DNA from: CAYPHA01 sp964410215
GTDB lineage: Bacteria; Calditrichota; Calditrichia; Calditrichales; CAYPHA01
Reading direction: 5' to 3'
Length of the DNA stretch: 48,029 bases
NCBI GenBank assembly: GCA_964410215.1
Contig: CAYPHA010000034.1
Span: 1-48,029, forward strand
Shown: piece after piece, positions 37,309 through 44,351 of the stretch
How the letters are laid out: the number at the start of each line of letters is the position of its first letter
Numbering within the stretch: position 1 is the stretch's first letter
Program-made: the position numbers and the translations under genes
Notes under the pieces: model-generated
Databases searched by the model: none
The model's input: only the letters and a program-made list of their open reading frames with translations
Told to the model about the DNA's origin: nothing

Positions 37309-38340
37309 ATGAAAAAACTGAAAATTGGTGTGATCGGTCTGGGCAGAATAGGACGTGTTCACGTGGAAAATATCGTACGGCGTATACCCTCTGCGAAAGT
37401 CGAAGCTATCGCAGACATAAGTGAAAATGCTCTCCGGGAGGTTACCGCGGAGTTTAATATCAGTCACAAATACACGAATTACCGGGACCTGATAGCGAAT
37501 AAACACATCGATGCTGTACTCGTTTGTTCTTCGACCGATACACATACGGAAATTATCAAAGCGGCCGCATCTGAGGGAAAACACATTTTCTGTGAAAAGC
37601 CCATAGACCTTTCACTGGATAAAATTAATGATGTTTTGCATGAGGTCGAAAATGCCGGAATTGCCTTTATGCTCGGATTTAACAGGCGTTTTGATCCGAA
37701 TTTTCTGAAAATTCGTGCGATGATACGCGACGGGAAAATCGGCGATCCGCACCTGGTGCGTATTACCAGTCGGGATCCCGGGCCACCGCCGCTGGATTAT
37801 ATAAAAGTTTCCGGCGGCATGTTTATGGATATGTCTATTCACGACTTTGATATGGCACGGTATCTGGCCGGCTCCGAGGTAACGGAAGTATATGCAAAAG
37901 CAACGGTCCGGGTGGATGACGCTATCGGTGAGGCCGGTGATGTCGATACGGCAATGATATTGCTAACCTTTGAGAACGGGACGATCTGTTGCATCGATAA
38001 CAGCCGGAAAGCCGTCTACGGATACGATCAACGGGTTGAAGTATTTGGCTCGGCCGGTATGGTCAGTACGGAAAATAATACCGAAGACAATCATTATTAT
38101 CTGGATCAACAGGGACGTCATGCCGCGTTACCCCTGAATTTTTTCATGGAGAGGTACACGCAATCCTATATTAATGAAATGCAGGAATTTATTGAATCGA
38201 TTTTGGCGAACAGGGCACCGGTCGTAACCGGCAAAGATGGCCTGGCTTCGGCCCGGATTGCTTATGCCGCAAGGGAATCATACGTAAACAATAGGCCCGT
38301 AATAGTGACGACCCCTGGAATGAACGCTAAAACAAGTTAA
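37309..38340 (+). CDS. iolG: Inositol 2-dehydrogenase family protein (Gfo/Idh/MocA) IolG, 343 aa
   Basis: An N-terminal Rossmann motif IGVIGLGRIGRVHVENI is followed by the hallmark FCEKPIDLSLDKIND. The C-terminal alpha/beta domain contains LGFNRRFDPNF, GGMFMDMSIHDFDMARYL with the conserved His/Asp catalytic region, and GEAGDVDTAM. IolG oxidises myo-inositol to scyllo-inosose with NAD+, the first step of the pathway. It begins two bases after iolE. Other Gfo/Idh/MocA oxidoreductases look alike, but the context and these motifs fit inositol dehydrogenase well. Confidence 0.9.
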   Translation: MKKLKIGVIGLGRIGRVHVENIVRRIPSAKVEAIADISENALREVTAEFNISHKYTNYRDLIANKHIDAVLVCSSTDTHTEIIKAAASEGKHIFCEKPIDLSLDKINDVLHEVENAGIAFMLGFNRRFDPNFLKIRAMIRDGKIGDPHLVRITSRDPGPPPLDYIKVSGGMFMDMSIHDFDMARYLAGSEVTEVYAKATVRVDDAIGEAGDVDTAMILLTFENGTICCIDNSRKAVYGYDQRVEVFGSAGMVSTENNTEDNHYYLDQQGRHAALPLNFFMERYTQSYINEMQEFIESILANRAPVVTGKDGLASARIAYAARESYVNNRPVIVTTPGMNAKTS

Positions 38341-38365
38341 ACGGATACGGTGGAAAACAGTAAAA

Positions 38366-40522
38366 ATGGAAATAAATTCAGAATCTGGTCCAGAGGTGCA
38401 AAAACAATCTGTCAGAGAATTAATCCGACGGATCTTACCTGATATTGCAGATACCTTTAAGCTTTATAATGTTCCTTCTGAAAACGGATATGATGTTTTC
38501 GAACTTCAATCCGATGGAAATACGATCATGCTGGGCGGATCGGGCGGGGTCGCCTGGGCTTCCGGATTGCACTGGTATTTGAAATATTATTGTAACGTGC
38601 ACCTGTCCTGGTGTGGCGATCAACTGCGTTTACCCCATCCTTTACCAAAAGTCAGGGATACATTTCGCCGTGTCAGCCCGCATAAATACCGGTATTACCT
38701 GAACTACTGTACATTCAGTTACTCGATGGCCTGGTGGGACTGGAAACGGTGGGAGCGTGAAATCGACCTGATGGCTTTAAACGGCATTAATATGCCGCTT
38801 TCCGTCGTGGGGCATGAGGCGATCTGGCAAAAACTTTTACTGGATTTCGGTTTGACAAACAGTGAAGTCTATGAATTTTTCGCCGGTCCTGCCTACCGGG
38901 CCTGGGGCTGGATGGGTAATATTGAGAACTGGGGCGGCCCTTTATCCCAGAACTGGATAGATGACCAGATGAAACTTCAAAAGCAGATTCTGAAACGTCA
39001 ACGAGATCTTGGCATGCAGCCGGTGTTGCACAGTTTTTCAGGCCATATACCCCAGAAATTCAAGAGCCTCTTTCCGGATGCCCGGGTTGATCAGCTTCCC
39101 AGCTGGTATGGTTATCCTGGTAACCATTTTCTGGATCCCAATGATCCGCTTTTTAAAAAGATGTGCAGTAAATATATGAAACATCAGCGTGAGCTTTACG
39201 GTACCAATCATTTTTATACAACCGACCTGTTTCATGAAATTGATTTACCTGATAATAATCAGGAAGAATTGAGTCGGGTAAGTAAAGCCCTGCTCGATGC
39301 CATACTGGAAAATGACCCGAAAGCGGTATGGATTATGCAAAGCTGGAGTCTGCGTGAAAAAATTCTGGATAACTTACCTCCTGATCATATACTGATCCTG
39401 GACCTCTATTGTGATTCTGATCCGAAATGGCGTAAAACAAATGCGTTTTACGGTAAACCATGGATCTGGTGCATGTTACATAACTTTGGCGGACGCACCG
39501 GGATGTCAGGTGATATCCGGATTATTGCCAATGACCCGGTTGAGAGTCTTAATCATTTGCAAAAAGGTTGTTTCAAAGGTATTGGTGTGGCACCGGAAGG
39601 CATTGAAAACAATCCGGTGATTTATGACCTTATGGCGGAAATGGCCTGGCATGATGCGCCCGTTGATCTCGATCGATGGATTAAACACTATACCGAAAGA
39701 AGGTATGGCATGCATTCGGAAAGTATTCTTGAAGCATGGAAAATTCTGTTACAGACTGTTTATACCGGTCCGGCATCATACGGACCGATGGAATCCGAAA
39801 TCTGTGCCCGACCTGCCATGGATATTAAAAATGTCAGTTCCAACGGGTCCACCGAAATCTATTACGATCCGTTCGTGCTCGCAGAGGCCTGGCCGCTTTT
39901 CCTGAAGGATAGTGAACACCTGGCCGGAACAAGAACCTATATGTATGATCTGATCGATCTTTCCCGGCAGATCATGGTTGATTATGGCAGAATCTTGTAC
40001 AGGCGGATGATGGAGGCCGTTACATTGTCTGATTATACGGCATTTGAATCCTCCGGCCAGGAATTTCTGACACTGATTCTGGATTTGGACCATCTACTGG
40101 AAACCGAGGAACATTTTCTCTTTGGAAAATGGCTGAACGATGCCCGCAATAAAGGTAAAACACCAAAAGAGATGAAACTGCTGGAATGGAATGCCTCAAC
40201 ACAGGTAACCTTGTGGAGTTCACCGGAAATTACTGAATTTCATGATTATGCTAATAAACAGTGGGCAGGATTACTCGAAGATTATTACCACAAACGCTGG
40301 GAAATGTTTATCGAAGCGATGCTGTTTGCTATGAGGGAAGGCCAGCCCTTCGATGAGAAGCGTTTCAATAAACAAATACTGGAGTGGGAAGCGCGCTGGC
40401 CATTCTTCAACCATCAGTATCCGTTTGAACCACGTTCTGATGGATTGGAAACGGCAATCGCCATGTATAAGAAATATCATCCTTTAATTGAATGTGCGAA
40501 GAAAAAGCAACAGGCAGTTTAG
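38366..40522 (+). CDS. GH89 alpha-N-acetylglucosaminidase (NAGLU family), no signal peptide, 718 aa
   Basis: NAGLU family motifs are clear: WMGNIENWGGPLSQNWIDDQ, QRDLGMQPVLHSFSGHIP, FYTTDLFHEIDLPDN, WCMLHNFGGRTGM and VAPEGIENNPVIYDLMAEMA. Glu291 in FHEID and Glu411 in APEGIE occupy the positions expected for acid/base and nucleophile; their spacing is close to that I recall for the Clostridium perfringens enzyme. The family removes terminal alpha-linked GlcNAc. The N-terminus (MEINSESGPEVQKQSVRELI) has no hydrophobic signal and no upstream in-frame start supplies one, so the enzyme looks cytoplasmic, which is uncommon for GH89. It sits 25 bases after iolG and 80 bases before the symporter. 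Confidence 0.9.
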   Translation: MEINSESGPEVQKQSVRELIRRILPDIADTFKLYNVPSENGYDVFELQSDGNTIMLGGSGGVAWASGLHWYLKYYCNVHLSWCGDQLRLPHPLPKVRDTFRRVSPHKYRYYLNYCTFSYSMAWWDWKRWEREIDLMALNGINMPLSVVGHEAIWQKLLLDFGLTNSEVYEFFAGPAYRAWGWMGNIENWGGPLSQNWIDDQMKLQKQILKRQRDLGMQPVLHSFSGHIPQKFKSLFPDARVDQLPSWYGYPGNHFLDPNDPLFKKMCSKYMKHQRELYGTNHFYTTDLFHEIDLPDNNQEELSRVSKALLDAILENDPKAVWIMQSWSLREKILDNLPPDHILILDLYCDSDPKWRKTNAFYGKPWIWCMLHNFGGRTGMSGDIRIIANDPVESLNHLQKGCFKGIGVAPEGIENNPVIYDLMAEMAWHDAPVDLDRWIKHYTERRYGMHSESILEAWKILLQTVYTGPASYGPMESEICARPAMDIKNVSSNGSTEIYYDPFVLAEAWPLFLKDSEHLAGTRTYMYDLIDLSRQIMVDYGRILYRRMMEAVTLSDYTAFESSGQEFLTLILDLDHLLETEEHFLFGKWLNDARNKGKTPKEMKLLEWNASTQVTLWSSPEITEFHDYANKQWAGLLEDYYHKRWEMFIEAMLFAMREGQPFDEKRFNKQILEWEARWPFFNHQYPFEPRSDGLETAIAMYKKYHPLIECAKKKQQAV

Positions 40523-40602
40523 TATGAACACGTAACGGAATCCGATCTGCAAACAAGGGACGGATTTATAACTTTTCATATTTTATTTGATGGAGAACTT
40601 CT

Positions 40603-42141
40603 GTGCGTCTATATGGAATTGATTACACCATTTTAATCCTCTATCTGATAACGACCATCGCCATTGGTTTCTTTTATCAGCGCAGGATTAAGACATCCAG
40701 CGATTATTTTCTGGCCGGCAAATTATTACCGTTCTGGGCTATCGGCCTGTCCATCGTCGGTTCCGATATCGGTGCCGTCGATTTTGTCGGTCTGACCGGC
40801 CAGGCTTACCGGTATGGTATCGTTGTGGCTAACTTCGATTGGATCGGCTCTGTACCGGCGATGATTCTGGCAGGGCTGGTCTTTATCCCTTACTACTGGC
40901 GTGCCGGGGTTTTCACGATACCGGAGTATCTGGGACGCCGGTATAATGTGTATGTACGGGTGATCAGTGCTCTGATCTGGCTTGTTTTTATTGCATTCAG
41001 CCTGGGCGTCCTTCTATGGTCGACCGGATTGTTGATGCAGTCGATGTTTGGCTGGCCGATCATCCCTTCCATCCTGATCATGGTGGTCGTTGTCGGTCTG
41101 TATACGATCAGCGGCGGCTTATCAGCGGTTGTCATGACCGATGTTATTCAGGTGCTTTTGATGTCATTCGGTGCCGTGGCTATTCTGATTCTGGGATTTA
41201 ATGAAGTCGGCGGATGGGATGCTCTCGTTACTAAAATTGAATCCATGGGGCCGCAGTACAACAATCATTTCTCGCTGGTTGTATCACCGGAAGCTAACAC
41301 GCCGTATCCCTGGACAGGCATTCTGTTCGGCCTGGCGTTTGTGCTGGCCCCGGCATATTTTATTGGGAATCAGGTGATTATTCAGCGTTCCCTGGGTGCC
41401 CGTGATGAATGGCACGCCAAGGCGAGCATGATTTTCGGCGCTTTTTTAAAGGTTCTCATACCAATACTGGTTGTCATTCCCGGTCTGTTGGCCCTGGCGC
41501 TCTTCCCGGATATAGAGGACGGTGATAAAGTGTATGCGGAGCTTATCAAGCATCTTCTGCCGCCAGGCCTGACCGGCCTGATCTTTGCCGCGTTCCTGGC
41601 TGCATTGATGTCATCCGTCAGCTCCATCATCAATTCCGTGGCTACCGTATGGACGAAAGATATTTATGAACCTTATTTCCAGAAATCGGCCAGTGACCGG
41701 AAATCGTTATTCATGGGACGCCTGGTAACCGGTTTGATTCTGGTGATCGCCGTGGTTTCCTCACCGCTGAGCAACCGGTTCCCCGGTGTTTATGTGTATA
41801 TCCAGACCATCAATTCCTTTGTTCAGGGTCCGGTATTTGCCATTTTGCTGGTTGGCATGTTCTGGGAGCGGGCAACGCAGTGGGGCGGATTAGTCGGTCT
41901 GGTCGGCGGCGTCATCCTCTCCGGAAGCTTGTATGTTTTCAGGGAAGGCCTGTTTACCATCTCTGAACCTTTCCTCTATATCGCCTGGTGGAGTTTCCTT
42001 GGCAGCGTCTTACTCTGCGTTGCTGTCAGTTTGGTGACCAAACCTTCCGGGCAGGAAAAACTCAGGGGTCTGGTTTTTCGACAGGTATTCAAAGATAAAG
42101 AATTACAGGAAGCACTAAAACGCAATATAGAAAATGAGTAA
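40603..42141 (+). CDS. Sodium/solute symporter (SSS/SGLT family), GTG start, 512 aa
   Basis: The gene begins with GTG, preceded by GGAGA at a good distance; the ATG at 40590 is out of frame. About 13 hydrophobic helices are visible. Family signatures are GADFVGLTGQ-like AVDFVGLTGQAYRYG, then ISGGLSAVVMTDVIQVLLMS, GNQVIIQRSLGARDEWHAKA and AAFLAALMSSVSSIINSVAT. SSS proteins take up sugars or polyols with sodium. Its place directly behind the inositol genes suggests inositol or a glycosylated inositol as substrate. It is followed after three bases by a two-helix membrane protein. Confidence 0.9.
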   Translation: MRLYGIDYTILILYLITTIAIGFFYQRRIKTSSDYFLAGKLLPFWAIGLSIVGSDIGAVDFVGLTGQAYRYGIVVANFDWIGSVPAMILAGLVFIPYYWRAGVFTIPEYLGRRYNVYVRVISALIWLVFIAFSLGVLLWSTGLLMQSMFGWPIIPSILIMVVVVGLYTISGGLSAVVMTDVIQVLLMSFGAVAILILGFNEVGGWDALVTKIESMGPQYNNHFSLVVSPEANTPYPWTGILFGLAFVLAPAYFIGNQVIIQRSLGARDEWHAKASMIFGAFLKVLIPILVVIPGLLALALFPDIEDGDKVYAELIKHLLPPGLTGLIFAAFLAALMSSVSSIINSVATVWTKDIYEPYFQKSASDRKSLFMGRLVTGLILVIAVVSSPLSNRFPGVYVYIQTINSFVQGPVFAILLVGMFWERATQWGGLVGLVGGVILSGSLYVFREGLFTISEPFLYIAWWSFLGSVLLCVAVSLVTKPSGQEKLRGLVFRQVFKDKELQEALKRNIENE

Positions 42142-42144
42142 ATT

Positions 42145-42354
42145 ATGCTGAATTTTAACTGGCTAACAGACGTATCGCTGACAGCGGCACATATCATCAT
42201 TTTGCTGGCATTTATCATCCCGCTGATTTTTGCCCTTGTTCTGCCCCGTGCTTATATCTATCTTGGTGCAAAAGACCAGAAAAAATGGCGCAATCTGAAA
42301 TGGTGGATTGTGATTTTGGTTGCTATTCAGGTATTGGTATATGTGAACTTTTGA
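42145..42354 (+). CDS. Small two-helix membrane protein behind the symporter, 69 aa
   Basis: The start lies three bases after the symporter stop. There are two hydrophobic segments, about residues 14-40 (AAHIIILLAFIIPLIFALVL) and 53-67 (WWIVILVAIQVLVYV), joined by the basic loop GAKDQKKWRNLKW. I do not recognise a family. Tight spacing, a codon pattern like its neighbours and the clean hairpin topology make it a credible gene. A small accessory subunit of the symporter is an inference by analogy with other two-subunit symporters. Confidence 0.6.
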   Translation: MLNFNWLTDVSLTAAHIIILLAFIIPLIFALVLPRAYIYLGAKDQKKWRNLKWWIVILVAIQVLVYVNF

Positions 42355-42418
42355 TGGTCAGCCCGGTCATACTGATTATGGCACCAGGGTAGAATCTCGC
42401 AGGAAAACGCAGCTTTTC

Positions 42419-42946
42419 ATGGAAACGTTTATAATTGAACCTGCTATCGATCAGACGGAAGCCGTACGGATTCTGAGAAAACCTGCCGGTTTGTTTTCGA
42501 TGAAACGAACACTGGTCAGAGTAGAATGCTTCCATCTGCCGGTTTATATATTTGAAATCAAGACCCGGGATAAAAGGGGAAACCCGGTTGTCCATGAGGT
42601 TTGCATCGATGGCATCCAGGGCCATTTTGCGCTTATCCAGACCGCGAATCTGTCCAAACACAAACCGGATAATCAACCGGAGATTAATTTCAACTTAAAT
42701 ACGGCAGATGCAGCGGACAAAGCGCGGAGGCAGTTCAGAAATCACATGCACCGTTTTCGTCCGGGGATCACCATCGAAGATGTGCAGCTTGCCTCTAAAG
42801 CCTGGTATCCCTATTGGACCGGTTTTTATACTTCCAGGAAAGGTTTCCTGTTTGACGTGATCGACGGATGTAACGGCAAAATGCAGGGTGTGAAGATGAA
42901 ATCGCTGTTCAGCGAGGTAATAATAAAAAAGTCCGGATACGAATAA
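42419..42946 (+). CDS. Unrecognised soluble protein, 175 aa
   Basis: I do not recognise a family. The protein has no signal peptide or membrane helix. An N-terminal half includes RVECFHLPVYIFEIKTRDKR and VHEVCIDGIQGHFALIQ. A basic middle (ADKARRQFRNHMHRF) is followed by an aromatic C-terminal block (WYPYWTGFYTSRKGFLFDVI, DGCNGKMQGVKMKSLF). The layout suggests a compact beta-rich domain followed by a second small one. The ribosome site AGGAAA is about 12 bases before the ATG, so the start is not certain. Open minus-strand frames overlap but look like shadows. It lies between the symporter pair and the alkaline phosphatase gene. Confidence 0.6.
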   Translation: METFIIEPAIDQTEAVRILRKPAGLFSMKRTLVRVECFHLPVYIFEIKTRDKRGNPVVHEVCIDGIQGHFALIQTANLSKHKPDNQPEINFNLNTADAADKARRQFRNHMHRFRPGITIEDVQLASKAWYPYWTGFYTSRKGFLFDVIDGCNGKMQGVKMKSLFSEVIIKKSGYE

Positions 42947-42962
42947 AACAAGGAATACATGT

Positions 42963-44327
42963 ATGAAATATCGTTTGCATTGGCTGTTTATAATCATCGT
43001 TTTTACAGGCACATATGCCCTTCAAAGCTGTTCGAACAAACCGGCGGCGCCTAAAAATATCATCTTATTCATCAGTGATGGTTGCGGGTATTATCAGAAA
43101 GATATCGCCAGTATCTTCGAACACGGTCAACCCGGTATGCAACCGTATGCCGATTTCCCGGTAAAACTGGCCATGAGTACATGGTCGGCGACGACGCGTG
43201 GCTATAATCCGGATTCGGCCTGGGCCTCGTTCGATTGGGTGCGCCGGAAACCGACCGATTCGGCTGCATCAGGAACCGCCATAGCCACCGGTATAAAGAC
43301 CTTCAATGGTATACTGGGGGTGGATACCAGTAATGTTCCTCAAGAAATCACTATGACCTATCTGGATAAACTGGGTAAAGCAACCGGGGTGGTGTCGAGT
43401 GTCTTGCTCAGCGAAGCGACACCGGCTGCTTTTGTTGTCCATCACCCTGATCGGAATGAACACGAAATAATATCCCGAAAGATGATTGAGGAAAGTGACC
43501 TGGAAGTCATCATGGCCTGCGGACATCCCTATTTTGATGATCAGGCGCGGCCGGCAACGGATACAACCTATAAACATGTAGGGGGAGAAGAAACCTGGCA
43601 AGCGATTTTAAACGGCGAAGCCGGAAACAAAAATCCGGGTAATAAAGATCTGCAACCATGGACTTTCGTTGAAACAAAAGAACAGTTCCTGGACCTGATG
43701 GAAGGGGAGACTCCGGAACGTGTTCTCGGTATCCCTCAGGTTCTGGGTACCCTGCAGAAGCATCGCAGCGGAGACAGTCAGAAACCGCCATTCGAGGTGC
43801 CGTTAAACATGACCGTCCCCTCACTCCCGGAGATGACCCTGGCCGCTATCAACGTGGTCGATGAAGATCCGGATGGTTTTTTCCTGATGATTGAAGGCGG
43901 CGCTATCGACTGGGCCGGCCACGGGAACCAGATCGGTCGCTTGATTGAGGAAGAAATAGACTTTAACCATGCGGTAGGAGCGGCTATTGAATGGGTTGAA
44001 AAAAACAGCAGCTGGGACGAGACGCTGATTATCGTAACCGCGGACCATGAAACCGGTTATCTGACCGGTCCGGGTTCAGGTAAGGCCGGTAACATCAGTG
44101 CCGAAAACTGGAACGAAGTGTGGAAGCCGCTCGTGAATAACGGAAAAGGTAACGTACCCGGTCATGAATGGCATTCCGGAAGCCATACGAATACACTGGT
44201 TCCCTTATATGCGAAAGGGGCAGGAAGCGAGGCACTTGAGGCCCGGGCTGATCAGATCGATCCCGTTCGCGGTCCATATCTTGATAATACGGAGATTGCA
44301 CAAACTATTTTCAGCTTTTATAAATAA
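42963..44327 (+). CDS. Alkaline phosphatase (PhoA superfamily), lipoprotein, 454 aa
   Basis: A lipoprotein signal ends at Cys23 (ALQSC). Metal-site and catalytic motifs follow the PhoA order: NIILFISDGCGYYQ, then PTDSAASGTAIATGIKTFNG with nucleophile Ser100, FLMIEGGAIDWAGHGN, IIVTADHETGYLTG and WHSGSHTNTLVPLYAKG. It hydrolyses phosphomonoesters in the periplasm or at the cell surface. AAGGAA precedes the ATG. Its place between inositol genes and glycosidases suggests a role in removing phosphate from an imported or surface-bound inositol phosphate, which is inference. A general phosphate-scavenging role is the alternative. Confidence 0.92.
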   Translation: MKYRLHWLFIIIVFTGTYALQSCSNKPAAPKNIILFISDGCGYYQKDIASIFEHGQPGMQPYADFPVKLAMSTWSATTRGYNPDSAWASFDWVRRKPTDSAASGTAIATGIKTFNGILGVDTSNVPQEITMTYLDKLGKATGVVSSVLLSEATPAAFVVHHPDRNEHEIISRKMIEESDLEVIMACGHPYFDDQARPATDTTYKHVGGEETWQAILNGEAGNKNPGNKDLQPWTFVETKEQFLDLMEGETPERVLGIPQVLGTLQKHRSGDSQKPPFEVPLNMTVPSLPEMTLAAINVVDEDPDGFFLMIEGGAIDWAGHGNQIGRLIEEEIDFNHAVGAAIEWVEKNSSWDETLIIVTADHETGYLTGPGSGKAGNISAENWNEVWKPLVNNGKGNVPGHEWHSGSHTNTLVPLYAKGAGSEALEARADQIDPVRGPYLDNTEIAQTIFSFYK

Positions 44328-44351
44328 TGATTTCCATTCATGGGGTCCATA

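Noticed and set aside
40539..40566. Possible terminator (AATCCG...CGGATT) between GH89 and symporter
   Set aside because: The stem is only six pairs with a 16-base loop and no T run follows.
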